DNA of 64,000 nucleotides from UBA4615 sp046046245. Its GTDB lineage: Bacteria; Pseudomonadota; Gammaproteobacteria; Burkholderiales; Burkholderiaceae_E. Positions within the stretch are counted from its first letter, which is position 1, and the number at the start of each line of letters is the position of its first letter. Both the position numbers and the translations under genes were made by a program. The notes under the pieces are model-generated. The model was not told the DNA's origin. It did no database searches and saw nothing but the letters and a program-made list of their open reading frames with translations. The stretch is from contig JBJOKE010000028.1 of NCBI GenBank assembly GCA_046046245.1, forward strand, positions 123,423 through 187,422. Reading direction: 5' to 3'. Of this stretch, positions 49,164-60,764 are shown piece after piece.

Positions 49164-50626
49164 GCGGGGTCTCCGGTGAGGGTCGGGGGCGGCGGGCGAC
49201 GCTGGACCCAACGGGTCGCGAGCTCGTAGGCGCGGGCGAGCCGGAGCACGTCGGCGTCGGCCTGCGGCGGGCCGATCAGCTGGAGGCCCATCGGCAGCCC
49301 GCGTGCGTCGAAGCCGGCCGGCACGCTGATCGCGGGCAGGCCGGCGACGGTCACGCCGGCCACCACCTCCATCCAGCGGTGGTAGGTGTCCATCTTCCGG
49401 CCGGCCAGCTCCTTCGGCCACGGCAGCTCGGCGTCGAACGGGAAGAACTGCGCGGTCGGCAGCACCAGGTAGTCCCAGCGCTCGAAGAGCGACAGCACGT
49501 GCTGGTACCAGGCGCTGCGCTCCACCGACGCGCGCCAGATCTCGAGGCCGCCGAGCTTCAGGCCCTGCTCGACCTCCCACTGCGCCTCGGGCTTGAGCTT
49601 CGACCACTTCGCCGCATCGTCGCGGAACGCGGCGAACTTGCCGGCGAGGGAGAACGAGCGCAGCGTGGTGAAGACCCGCCAGACCCGCTCCGGATCGAAG
49701 CCGAGCGCGGTCGGTTCGACGGTGCAGCCCAGGCCGGCGAGGTCGGACAGCGCCTGCTCGCAGAGCCCGATCACGCCGGGCTCGGTCACCAGGTGGCCGC
49801 CGAGGTCGCCGAGCCAGCCGATCCGCACCGAGCGCCAGTGCGCGGCGTCGCGCTCGAGGCCGGCCGCGCCGATCCCGGGGTCGGGCGGCAGCGCGAGCGG
49901 CTGGCGCGGGTCGGGGCCCGAGATCGTCTGCAGGAAGGCGGCGAGGTCGGGCACCGTCCGGGCCATCGGGCCCTCGGTGGGCAGCTGCGTGTAGAACACC
50001 TCGTCGGCCGGCCATTTGGGCACGCGGCCGCGCGAGGGCCGCAGCCCGAACACGTTGCCGAAGCCGGCCGGGTTGCGCAGCGAGCCGCCCATGTCGCTGC
50101 CGTCGGCGAGCGGCGTCATCCGCAGCGCGAGCGAGACGGCCGCGCCGCCGCTCGAGCCGCCGCAGGTCCGCGACGGATCGTAGGCGTTGCGGGTCACGCC
50201 GAAGACCGGATTGTAGGTCTGCGAGCCCAGGCCCCACTCGGGCACGTTGGTCTTGCCGATCACGATCGCGCCGGCGCCCTTGATCCGCTCGACGATCAGC
50301 GAGTCGGCCTCGGGGACGTGCTCGGCGAAGAGCGGCGAGCCCCAGGTGGTGCGGATGCCGGCGGTGGGCTCGAGGTCCTTCACCGCGTGCGGGAAGCCGT
50401 GCATCCAGCCGCGCGACGCACCGTTGGCGAGCTCGGCGTCGCAGCGATCGGCCTCGGCGAGCAGCGCCGCCTCGTCGCGCAGCGACACGATGGCGTTGAA
50501 GGTGGGGTTCAGGCGCGCGATCCGCGCGAGGGTCGCGGCCATCAGCTCGCGGCACGAGGCCTCGCGACGATGCAGCACTCGCGACAGCTCGAGGGCATCG
50601 AGGCCGCAGAGCGACTCGTCGGCCAT
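49160..50626 (-). CDS. Amidase signature family enzyme
   Basis: The 488-residue amidase-signature enzyme has the Ser-cisSer-Lys triad: Lys in FPHAVKDLEPT (near 82), the first Ser in TCGGSSGGAAVSLALRM (near 160) and the nucleophile in GSDMGGSLRNPAG (near 182). It hydrolyses an amide or related bond. Members include AtzF and GatA-like proteins. CAGGAG precedes the ATG at 50626. Co-transcription with a NIPSNAP gene and the position next to puuE make a nitrogen-releasing catabolic role likely, but ureidoglycolate or allophanate substrates are only guesses. Confidence 0.87.
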   Translation of the reverse strand: MADESLCGLDALELSRVLHRREASCRELMAATLARIARLNPTFNAIVSLRDEAALLAEADRCDAELANGASRGWMHGFPHAVKDLEPTAGIRTTWGSPLFAEHVPEADSLIVERIKGAGAIVIGKTNVPEWGLGSQTYNPVFGVTRNAYDPSRTCGGSSGGAAVSLALRMTPLADGSDMGGSLRNPAGFGNVFGLRPSRGRVPKWPADEVFYTQLPTEGPMARTVPDLAAFLQTISGPDPRQPLALPPDPGIGAAGLERDAAHWRSVRIGWLGDLGGHLVTEPGVIGLCEQALSDLAGLGCTVEPTALGFDPERVWRVFTTLRSFSLAGKFAAFRDDAAKWSKLKPEAQWEVEQGLKLGGLEIWRASVERSAWYQHVLSLFERWDYLVLPTAQFFPFDAELPWPKELAGRKMDTYHRWMEVVAGVTVAGLPAISVPAGFDARGLPMGLQLIGPPQADADVLRLARAYELATRWVQRRPPPPTLTGDPA

Positions 50627-50714
50627 CGGGGTCTCCTGGGACGGGGACCGCAACGCTATCACGCCGCAGCGGGGCGCCCGGCCCCGCGGTTCCGCTCCGC
50701 GCGCGGCGTGCCTG

Positions 50715-53027
50715 TCAGGCGTCGGGGACGGACCCGCGCTGGCCGGCGGCGGGTGTGGCTTCGGTCGCCGCGCGGGCCGCGGCGGAGGAAGCGGAGGCCG
50801 CGGAGGCCGCGGACCCGGTCGATGCGGGCGATGCGCCGGCTCCGATCCTCGTGCTCCGGACGATCCCCGGACCGCCCGGGGACACCTGCGCGTCGATCAC
50901 CGCCGTCGCCTTCGGCCGCAGCAGCGAGGCCTCGAATTCGGGCAGCGGCACGGGCTTGCCGAAGTACCAGCCCTGGAACGCGCCGCAGCCGTGCCGGTCG
51001 AGGAAGGCGAGCTGCTCGGCGGTCTCCACGCCCTCGGCGATCACCGTCAGCCCGAGGTTGTGCGCCATGCCGATGATCGTCTGCACGATCACCGCGTCGC
51101 TCGGGTCGGTCGCGATGTCGCGGATGAAGGAGCGGTCGATCTTCAGCTCCTCGAGCGGCAGCCGCTTCAGGTAAGACAGCGAGGAGTAGCCGGTGCCGAA
51201 GTCGTCGAGCGAGAAGCCCACGCCGATCGCCTGCAGCGACTGCATCTTCGCGATGCAGTCGTTGACGTTGTCGAGCAGGAGGCTCTCGGTCAGCTCGAGG
51301 CGCAGCCGGTGCGCGTGGGCGCCCGAGTCGCCGAGCGCGCGCTCGACGCGGTCGACGAAGTCCGGCTGCCGGAACTGGCGCGCGCTCACGTTGACCGACA
51401 GCCGCAGCGCGCGGGTCTCGGGCCGGCGCGCCCAGCCGGCGAGCTGCATGCACGCGGTCTCGAGCACCCACTGGCCGATCGGCACGATCAGCCCGGTCTC
51501 CTCGGCGAGCGGGATGAAGTCCATCGGCGGGATCGGTCCGCGCTCCGGGTGCTGCCAGCGCAGCAGCACCTCGGCGCCGACCGTGCGGCCGCTCGCCTCG
51601 ACCTGCGCCTGGTAGGCGAGGCGCAGCTGGCCCTCCGACAGCGCGCGCCGCAGGTCGGTCTCGAGCGCCGCGCGCGTCTGCAGCGCGACCTGCATCGCCG
51701 GGTCGTAGAAGCGGATCGTCCCGCGGCCGGCCGCCTTCGCGCGGTACATCGCCGAGTCCGCGTGCATCAGCACCTCCTCGGCCGTCTCGGCGGTGCCGCC
51801 GAACATCGCGACGCCGATCGACGCGGAGCTGTGGAAACGCAGGTCGGCGAGCACGAAGGGTCGGCTGAGCGCGGCCATCAGCCGGTGCGCCGACTCGTCG
51901 GCGCCGGCCGCGGACTGGCGCGCGTCGGCGTCGAGCCGCTCGAGCACGACCACGAACTCGTCGCCGCCGAGCCGTGCCACCAGGTCCTCGGTGCGGACGC
52001 AGGCCCGGATCCGCTGCGCGGTCTCGACCAGCACCTCGTCGCCCACCGGATGGCCACGGGTGTCGTTGACGCGCTTGAAGTCGTCGAGGTCGATGCACAG
52101 CACCGCGCCGTGCCGGCCGGCGCGCGCGCTCGCCGACAGCATCTGGCGCAGCCGGTCGATCAGCAGCCGGCGGTTCGGCAGCTGCGTCAGCGCGTCGTAG
52201 TAGGCGAGCCGCTGGATCTCGGCCTCGGCGCGCCGGTGCGCGGTCACGTCGACCGCGGTCACCATCCGCGCCGGTCGGCCGTCCCAGGTGATCGGCTGCG
52301 AGCTGAGCTCGACCTCGATCACGCTGCCGTCGCGCAACCGGTGGTGCGCGGTGGCGGGCCGCGGGCCGCCATCGGGCGAAGCCGGCTCGCCGTCCGCGGC
52401 GCCGTCGGGACCCGGATGCCGGAGGTCGATCAGGCTCATCCCGAGGAAGGCCTCGCGCGGCCAGCCGTAGCGCGCCACGGCCGCATCGTTGACGCAGAGG
52501 AAGCGCAGCGTCAGCCGGTCGTGGATCCACATCGGGATCGGGTTGGCGTCGAACAGCCGACGGTGGCGCGACTCGGCGTCGGCGAGCGCGCCCTGCGCCT
52601 GCCGGCGCGCGGTGGCGTCCATCAGCCAGCCCCGCCAGAGCGTGCCGCCCTCCGGCAGCGGGCGAGGCGTCGCACGCACCTCGACCCAGCCGGTGGTGTC
52701 GCGTGACGGTCGCACGCGGAACTCGTCGTGCCAGGGGCGTTCGTCGAGGGCCGCCCGCTCCATCGCGGCACGCAGGCGGCCGAGGTCCTCGGGGTGGACG
52801 CGGGCGAGCACCGCCGAGGGGTCGGCGATCGCGTCGTCGGCGTCGAGCGCCATGAGCATGCGCAGGCCCTCGCCGACGTGGCCGATCCGCACCTGGCCGT
52901 CGGTCGTCACGCGCAGCTCGAACAGACAGGCCGGCAGGTCGCGGGCGGCCGCGAGCAGGCCGTCATCGGTCCCGTCCTGCAGGGGCGGGGGATCGTCGGC
53001 GGGCGTCGGGCGGGCGAGTCGGTGCAT
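50715..53027 (-). CDS. PAS–GGDEF–EAL cyclic-di-GMP signalling protein
   Basis: The 770-residue protein has two PAS-like segments (about 35-140 and 155-275), a GGDEF domain (280-450) with intact LGGDEF at about 352, and an EAL domain (470-715). The EAL motif reads AEVLLRW (Val for Ala), but the other phosphodiesterase motifs are intact: ELTES, LDDFGTGYSSLSYL, LKIDRSF and EGVET. No membrane segment is visible, so sensing is probably cytoplasmic through the PAS domains. The last 60 residues are a low-complexity Ala/Ser/Thr tail. It may both make and break cyclic-di-GMP. The 254-base upstream spacer faces xdhA. Confidence 0.92.
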   Translation of the reverse strand: MHRLARPTPADDPPPLQDGTDDGLLAAARDLPACLFELRVTTDGQVRIGHVGEGLRMLMALDADDAIADPSAVLARVHPEDLGRLRAAMERAALDERPWHDEFRVRPSRDTTGWVEVRATPRPLPEGGTLWRGWLMDATARRQAQGALADAESRHRRLFDANPIPMWIHDRLTLRFLCVNDAAVARYGWPREAFLGMSLIDLRHPGPDGAADGEPASPDGGPRPATAHHRLRDGSVIEVELSSQPITWDGRPARMVTAVDVTAHRRAEAEIQRLAYYDALTQLPNRRLLIDRLRQMLSASARAGRHGAVLCIDLDDFKRVNDTRGHPVGDEVLVETAQRIRACVRTEDLVARLGGDEFVVVLERLDADARQSAAGADESAHRLMAALSRPFVLADLRFHSSASIGVAMFGGTAETAEEVLMHADSAMYRAKAAGRGTIRFYDPAMQVALQTRAALETDLRRALSEGQLRLAYQAQVEASGRTVGAEVLLRWQHPERGPIPPMDFIPLAEETGLIVPIGQWVLETACMQLAGWARRPETRALRLSVNVSARQFRQPDFVDRVERALGDSGAHAHRLRLELTESLLLDNVNDCIAKMQSLQAIGVGFSLDDFGTGYSSLSYLKRLPLEELKIDRSFIRDIATDPSDAVIVQTIIGMAHNLGLTVIAEGVETAEQLAFLDRHGCGAFQGWYFGKPVPLPEFEASLLRPKATAVIDAQVSPGGPGIVRSTRIGAGASPASTGSAASAASASSAAARAATEATPAAGQRGSVPDA

Positions 53028-53151
53028 CGGGAGGAGACGTGGCGGGGTGCCGGTCGGTCCGGACCGGATGCACCGAGGGTAAGCCTGGCTGCCGTGCGCC
53101 GGTGCGTGGAGAAGCGGCGGCTTTCCCGCGCCTCTTCGCCAACGGGAGGCC

Positions 53152-53168
53152 CGCCCCGGAACGGGGCG
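53152..53168 (+). promoter_or_regulatory. Inverted repeat upstream of the xdh promoter
   Basis: CGCCCCG and CGGGGCG are perfect seven-base arms around GAA, centred about 21 bases before the -24 element of xdhA. It could be an operator or activator site. GC-rich chance palindromes are also common here. Confidence 0.3.
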
Positions 53169-53179
53169 CCGTGGCCGTC

Positions 53180-53195
53180 CGGTACGCGGCTTGCT
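53180..53195 (+). promoter_or_regulatory. Candidate sigma-54 promoter of the xdh–purine transporter operon
   Basis: CGGTACGCGGCTTGCT has GG and GC 12 bases apart and a full TTGCT -12 element, with two mismatches in the -24 half. A sigma-70 -10-like TAGAGT (53195-53200) overlaps its end but lacks a good -35. Confidence 0.5.
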
Positions 53196-53221
53196 AGAGT
53201 CCGGCGTGGCGCCGCCGACCG

Positions 53222-53233
53222 TCGGTCGACCGA
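53222..53233 (+). promoter_or_regulatory. Perfect 12-base palindrome in the xdhA leader
   Basis: TCGGTCGACCGA is self-complementary and lies downstream of the promoter and 48 bases before xdhA, a position suited to a repressor. No cognate regulator is encoded in the window. Confidence 0.35.
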
Positions 53234-53281
53234 AAGGCGCCGTTCACGGTTTCCGGCCCCATCCAGCCCGCCCCCACGCCG

Positions 53282-54774
53282 ATGCCCGATCACCCCCGCC
53301 CGATCCGGTTCGTCCTCGACGGCCGGCCGGTCTGCGTCGACGACGCGCCGCCCGCCACGATGCTGCTCGACTGGCTTCGCACCCGCATGCGCGCCACCGG
53401 CACCAAGGAGGGCTGCGCCGAGGGCGACTGCGGTGCCTGCACGGTGGTGCTCGCCCGCCGCGACGCCGACGGCACGCTGCGCACCGAGCCCTGCAACGCC
53501 TGCATCCGGCCGCTCGGGAGCGTCGACGGCTGCGGCGTGCTGACGGTCGAGGGTCTGGGCGGCGGGCATCCGGTCCAGCGGACGATGGTCGAGTGCCACG
53601 GCTCGCAGTGCGGCTTCTGCACGCCCGGCTTCGTCACCGCGATGGCCGCGCGGCTCGCGAACGGCCCGGTCGTCGGGCGCGCCGACGCCTGCGAGGCGCT
53701 CGCGGGCAACCTGTGCCGCTGCACCGGCTACCGGCCGATCGTCGACGCGCTGCATGCGGCGTCGGCCGCGCTGCACGGCGCGGGCGACGCGGGGCCGGCC
53801 GCCGGCCTGCCCGCCTGGGTCGCCGCGCTGCCGGCCGCCGACGACGCGCCGCTGTCCTTCGCCGCTCAGGGCGCCGACTGGTTCTCGCCGCGCACGCCCG
53901 AGGCGGTCGACACGCTGCTCGCCGAGACGCCCGACGCCTGGCTCCTCGCCGGCGGCACCGACATCGGGCTGTGGGTCACGAAGCAGCTGCGCGAGCCGCG
54001 CCGCTGGGTGCGGCTCGGCGCGGTCGACGCGCTGCACCGCGCCGAGGCCGAGCCGGGCGGTTTCGAGATCGGCGCGGCGGTATCGCTGGCCGATGCCTTC
54101 GCGCTGCTGCGCACCGACTATCCCGAGCTCGACCGCTACTGGTCGCGCTTCGCGTCGCCGGCGATCCGCGCGTCCGGCACGCTGGTGGGCAACGTCGCGA
54201 ACGGCTCGCCGATCGGCGACGCGCCGCCGGTGCTGATCGCGCTGGGCGCGACGGTCGTGCTGCGCCGCGCCGGCGAGGCCGGCGTCCCGCGCGTGCGCGA
54301 GCTGCCGCTGCAGGACCTCTACGTCGACTACCGCGTCCAGCGCCGCGAGCCCGGCGAGTGGATCGAGCGGGTCCGCGTGCCGCGCCGGCGTGCCGCGCAG
54401 GTCGTGCTCGCGTCGAAGCTGTCCAAGCGCGTCGAGCAGGACATCTCGGCGGTGAGCCTCGGGCTGTCCTTCGACCGCGGCGAGCGGCTGTCGCAGGTGC
54501 GGATCGCCTTCGGCGGCATGGCCGGCACCGTGCGGCGCTCGCCGTCGGCCGAGGCGGCGCTCGAGGGCGTGGCGCCCACGCTCGACGCCTTCGAGCGCGC
54601 CGGCGTCGCGATCGCCGCCGACTTCACGCCGCTCGACGACCTGCGCGCGAGCCGCGATTACCGGCTGGCCGCCGCCGCGGGCCTGCTCGCGCGCGCCTGG
54701 CACGCGCACTGGGGAGAGGGGCCGGCCGACATCGAGGACCCGACGCTCGACGCGGCAGTGGGCGAGGGGGCGCG

Positions 54775-54778
<4 letters not shown>
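53282..54778 (+). CDS. xdhA: Xanthine dehydrogenase small subunit (2Fe-2S and FAD)
   Basis: The 498-residue subunit has a plant-type 2Fe-2S domain (Cys45, Cys50, Cys53 and a Cys near 71-74), a second [2Fe-2S] helical domain (Cys110, Cys113, Cys145 and Cys147, in QCGFCTPG and NLCRCTGYRPI), and an FAD domain (about 190-360) with LLAGGTDIGLWVTK and GNVANGSPIGDAPP. It passes electrons from the molybdenum subunit to NAD. With XdhB it oxidises hypoxanthine and xanthine to urate. It is first in an operon of at least eight co-directional genes. The start is the ATG at 53282, without a clear ribosome-binding site. Confidence 0.95.
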
Positions 54779-57087
<2,309 letters not shown>

Positions 57088-57112
57088 TCGCCGGCTTCCG
57101 ATTCGCCCGCCC

Positions 57113-58111
57113 ATGTCCATCCCCGGTTTCCGCCTGATCGAGACCGCCCGCGCGGACGCGCCGGCGGTCTGGGTCCGCGTCGAACGTGTCCGCGGCTCGG
57201 CGCCGCGCGAGCCGGGCGCGTCGATGCGCGTGACCGCGACTGGCGAGGACGGCACGATCGGCGGCGGCCACCTGGAGTTCGAGGCGATCGCGCAGGCGCG
57301 GCGGATGCTCGCGTCGGGCGAGCGCGTCGCGGTTCGCGACGTGGTGCTCGGCGCGTCGATGGGCCAGTGCTGCGGCGGCGCGGTCGTGCTGTCGCTGCGC
57401 CGGATCGACGCGCGCGAGTCCGCCTGGCTCGACGCGCTCTCGGCGATCGACGAGGCGGGCGGCACGCGCTGGCTCGCGACCCGGCTGGCGGCCGCGGCCG
57501 ATGACGACGCGCCGCACACCGCGGTGCTCGCCTCGCCGCCGGCCGGATCGGTGCCCGGCACCCTGGTCTCGCGCGTCGACGCCGCGCCCTGGCCGGTCTG
57601 GCTGTTCGGCGCGGGCCACGTCGGCGAGGCGGTGGTGCGCGTGCTCGCGACGCTGCCGCTCGCCGTGACCTGGGTCGATCCGCGCGGGGACCGTTTTCCG
57701 GCCCCGCTGCCGGCGAACGTTCGCACGCTCGACGCCGACTCGCCGGCGCACGAGGTCGCCTCGATCCCGGCCGGCGCCGACGTGCTGGTGATGACGCACA
57801 GCCATGCGCTCGACTTCGACCTGTGCGTCGCGCTGCTCGGGCGCGACGACCTCGGCTCGGTCGGCGTGATCGGCTCGGCGACGAAGGCGGCGAGCTTCCG
57901 GGCGCGGCTCGCGCGGCGCGGGGCGGACCCGGCGCGGCTCGCCCGGCTGCGCTGCCCGATCGGCGAGCCGCCGCGCGGCACGGCCGACCGCCACGCGCTC
58001 GACCGGCACCCGGGCGCGATCGCGGTATCGGTCGCGCACGAGCTCTGGAGCCTGCGCCGCGCGCGTGCCGCGGCGCCCGTCGAGACGGCTGCGGCCGGTG
58101 CCGCGCGATGA
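57113..58111 (+). CDS. xdhC: Xanthine dehydrogenase accessory protein XdhC
   Basis: XdhC binds molybdenum cofactor, protects its sulfurated form and loads it into XdhB. The 332-residue protein has the N-terminal ERVRGSAPREPGASM and GTIGGGHLEFEA, MGQCCGGAVVL with the conserved cysteines, and a C-terminal Rossmann part (WLFGAGHVGEAVVRVLA, GVIGSATKAASFRARLA). The ATG at 57113 was preferred over a GTG at 57077. Its stop overlaps the start of the ABC ATPase gene by four bases, tying enzyme maturation and purine uptake into one transcript. Confidence 0.94.
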   Translation: MSIPGFRLIETARADAPAVWVRVERVRGSAPREPGASMRVTATGEDGTIGGGHLEFEAIAQARRMLASGERVAVRDVVLGASMGQCCGGAVVLSLRRIDARESAWLDALSAIDEAGGTRWLATRLAAAADDDAPHTAVLASPPAGSVPGTLVSRVDAAPWPVWLFGAGHVGEAVVRVLATLPLAVTWVDPRGDRFPAPLPANVRTLDADSPAHEVASIPAGADVLVMTHSHALDFDLCVALLGRDDLGSVGVIGSATKAASFRARLARRGADPARLARLRCPIGEPPRGTADRHALDRHPGAIAVSVAHELWSLRRARAAAPVETAAAGAAR

Positions 58112-59673
58112 CCGCCCGCCTGTCCCTCGTCGGCATCACCAAGCGCTACCCGAGCGTGGTGGCCAACGACGGCGTGTCGCTCGAGGTCGCACCCGGCGAG
58201 ATCCACGCGGTGCTCGGCGAGAACGGCGCGGGCAAGTCGACGCTGATGAAGGTCATCTACGGCGCGGTCCGTCCGGACGCCGGCGAGATCCGCTTCGACG
58301 GCCGGCCGGTCGCGGTCCGCAACCCGCAGGAGGCCAGGCGGCTGGGCGTCAGCATGGTGTTCCAGCACTTCAGCCTGTTCGAGACGGTCACCGTCGCCGA
58401 GAACGTCTGGCTGGGCCTGGACCGCTCGCTGTCGCTCGCCGAGGTCTCGGCGCGGATCCGGGCGAAGGCCGGGGAGTACGGGCTGGAGGTCGAACCGCAG
58501 CGGCCGGTCCACACGCTGTCGGTCGGCGAGCGCCAGCGCGTCGAGATCGTCCGCGCACTGCTGACCGACCCGCGGCTGCTGATCCTGGACGAGCCGACCT
58601 CGGTGCTCACGCCGCAGGCGGTCGAGCGGCTGTTCGTCACGCTGCGCCAGCTGTCGGCCACCGGCTGCTCGATCCTCTACATCAGCCACAAGCTCGACGA
58701 GATCCGCGCGCTGTGCAGCGCCTGCACGGTGATGCGCGGCGGTCGCGTCACCGGCGTCGTCGATCCGCGCGCCGAGAGCAACGCGTCGCTGTCGCGGCTG
58801 ATGATCGGCGCGGAGCCGCCGCCGCTCGAGCACCGCCCGTCGCGGGCCGGCGAGGTGGCGCTCGCGGTCCGCGGGCTGTCGCTCGAGCGGGGCTCGCCGT
58901 TCGGCGTGGACCTCGACGACGTGTCGCTCGAGCTGCGCGAGGGCGAGGTGCTGGGCGTCGCCGGCGTCTCGGGCAACGGCCAGCAGGAGCTGCTCGCCGC
59001 GCTGTCGGGCGAGGACCCGCGCGCGCCGGCCGGCGCCGTCGTGCTGCGCGGCACGCCGGTCGGGCGCGTCGGTCCGCGGGCACGCCGCGAGCTCGGGCTG
59101 CACTTCGTTCCCGAGGAGCGGCTCGGGCGCGGCGCCGTGCCGACGCTGTCGCTCGCGCAGAACCTGCTGCTGACCCGCCGCGAGTCGCTGCGCGGCGGCG
59201 GCTGGATCGCGCGCCGGGCGCTCGCCGCGCAGGCCGCGGGGGTCATCGGGCGCTTCCGGGTGAAGGCGGGCGGCCCGCAGTCGGCGGCGCGCAGCCTGTC
59301 GGGCGGCAACCTGCAGAAGTTCATCATGGGCCGCGAGATCGACGCCACGCCGAAGGTGCTGGTGGTCGCGCAGCCCACCTGGGGCGTCGACGTGGGCGCC
59401 GCCGCGCAGATCCGGGCCGAGCTGCTCGCGCTGCGCGACGCCGGCTGCGCCGTGCTGGTCGTCTCCGAGGAGCTCGACGAACTGTTCGAGCTGTCCGACC
59501 GGCTGGTGGTGATCGCCAAGGGCCGGGTGTCGCCGCCGATCGCACGCGTCGACGCGAGCGTCGAGCAGGTCGGCGTCTGGATGAGCGGGCTCTGGCCGGG
59601 CGGCCCGGCCGACGCTGCGGGGACCGGCCCGGCGGCGGCCGATCCGGTCCGCGCGAGGGAGGGCGTCGCGTGA
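58108..59673 (+). CDS. Purine/nucleoside ABC transporter ATPase (tandem ABC, BMP type)
   Basis: The 521-residue protein has two ABC domains. The first has Walker A GENGAGKST, signature LSVGERQRVEIVRA and Walker B LLILDEPTSVLTPQ. The second has a degenerate Walker A (GVSGNGQQE), signature LSGGNLQKF and Walker B ending VVAQPTWGVDVG, where glutamate is replaced by glutamine. This asymmetry is typical of ATPases of BMP-type nucleoside importers (YufO/NupO, RbsA-like). It energises the two permeases and lipoprotein encoded next. The ATG overlaps the xdhC stop, and its own stop overlaps the next GTG. Confidence 0.92.
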   Translation: MTARLSLVGITKRYPSVVANDGVSLEVAPGEIHAVLGENGAGKSTLMKVIYGAVRPDAGEIRFDGRPVAVRNPQEARRLGVSMVFQHFSLFETVTVAENVWLGLDRSLSLAEVSARIRAKAGEYGLEVEPQRPVHTLSVGERQRVEIVRALLTDPRLLILDEPTSVLTPQAVERLFVTLRQLSATGCSILYISHKLDEIRALCSACTVMRGGRVTGVVDPRAESNASLSRLMIGAEPPPLEHRPSRAGEVALAVRGLSLERGSPFGVDLDDVSLELREGEVLGVAGVSGNGQQELLAALSGEDPRAPAGAVVLRGTPVGRVGPRARRELGLHFVPEERLGRGAVPTLSLAQNLLLTRRESLRGGGWIARRALAAQAAGVIGRFRVKAGGPQSAARSLSGGNLQKFIMGREIDATPKVLVVAQPTWGVDVGAAAQIRAELLALRDAGCAVLVVSEELDELFELSDRLVVIAKGRVSPPIARVDASVEQVGVWMSGLWPGGPADAAGTGPAAADPVRAREGVA

Positions 59674-60764
59674 TCGCGCTGGAGGCCCGTCCCGAGCCCT
59701 CGCGGGCGCTCGCCTGGCTGTCGCCGGTGATCGCGCTGGGCATCACCGTCGCCGTCGCCACGGTGCTGTTCGTCGCGCTCGGCCGGGACCCGGTCGCAGG
59801 CCTGCGGATGTTCCTGTGGGAGCCGCTGAACGGCGCGCGCGGCGCGAGCGAGGTCGCGCTGAAGTCCACGCCGCTGATCCTCTGCGCGCTGGGGCTGGCG
59901 CTGTGCTTCCGCTCGAACGTCTGGAACATCGGCGCCGAGGGCCAGTTCCTGCTCGGCGCGATCTCGGGCGGCGGGCTGGCGCTGTGGTTCACCGCCAACC
60001 AGATCGCGATCGACCGCTGGGCCTTCTTCCCGCTCGCGATCGTCGCCGGCGCGCTGGGCGGGATGTTCTGGGCCGGCATCGTCGCGCTGCTGCGCGACCG
60101 GTTCAACGCGAGCGAGATCCTGGTGAGCCTGATGCTCGTCTACGTCGCGAACCTGCTGCTGTCCTACCTCGTCTTCGGGCCGTGGAAGGATCCGAAGGGC
60201 TTCAACTTCCCGCAGACGATGAGCTTCGCCTCGGGCACGAACCTGCCGCGGATCGTCACCGGCCTGCGGATGCACTGGGGGCTGGTGTTCGCGCTGCTGT
60301 GCGCGGCGGCCACCTGGGTGTTCCTGTTCCGGACCTTCCGCGGCTACCAGCTGCAGGTGGGCGGGCTGGCCCCGGCGGCCGCGCGCTACGCGGGCTTCTC
60401 GTCGCGGCGTGCGCTCTGGACCGCGCTGCTGGTCTCCGGCGGGCTCGCGGGCGTCGCCGGCGCGTTCGAGGCGGTCGGCCCGATGGGGCAGCTCACGCCC
60501 TACGTGTCGACCGGCTACGGCTTCACCGCGATCATCGTCGCCTTCGTCGGCCGCCTGCATCCTGCCGGCTGCGTGCTCGGCAGCGTGCTGCTGTCGATGT
60601 TCCTGATCGGCGGGGAGCTGTCGCAGTCGCGGATCGGACTGCCGTCGGCGCTGACCGGCGTGTTCCAGGGGGTGCTGCTGTTCTCGCTGCTGGCCTGCGA
60701 CACCCTGATCACCTACCGGTTCCGGTTCACCCGCGGCGTGGTCGCGAAGGGGGCCGCCGCGTGA
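59670..60764 (+). CDS. Purine/nucleoside ABC transporter permease 1
   Basis: The 364-residue membrane protein of the BPD_transp_2 family has about nine helices, with family segments STPLILCALGLALCFRSNVWNIGAEGQFLLGAI, NASEILVSLMLVYVANLLLSYL and YGFTAIIVAFVGRLHPAG. It pairs with the next gene product to form the channel of a nucleoside/purine importer. It starts at GTG 59670 overlapping the ATPase stop (GTGA) and ends overlapping the next GTG. Confidence 0.9.
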   Translation: MIALEARPEPSRALAWLSPVIALGITVAVATVLFVALGRDPVAGLRMFLWEPLNGARGASEVALKSTPLILCALGLALCFRSNVWNIGAEGQFLLGAISGGGLALWFTANQIAIDRWAFFPLAIVAGALGGMFWAGIVALLRDRFNASEILVSLMLVYVANLLLSYLVFGPWKDPKGFNFPQTMSFASGTNLPRIVTGLRMHWGLVFALLCAAATWVFLFRTFRGYQLQVGGLAPAAARYAGFSSRRALWTALLVSGGLAGVAGAFEAVGPMGQLTPYVSTGYGFTAIIVAFVGRLHPAGCVLGSVLLSMFLIGGELSQSRIGLPSALTGVFQGVLLFSLLACDTLITYRFRFTRGVVAKGAAA

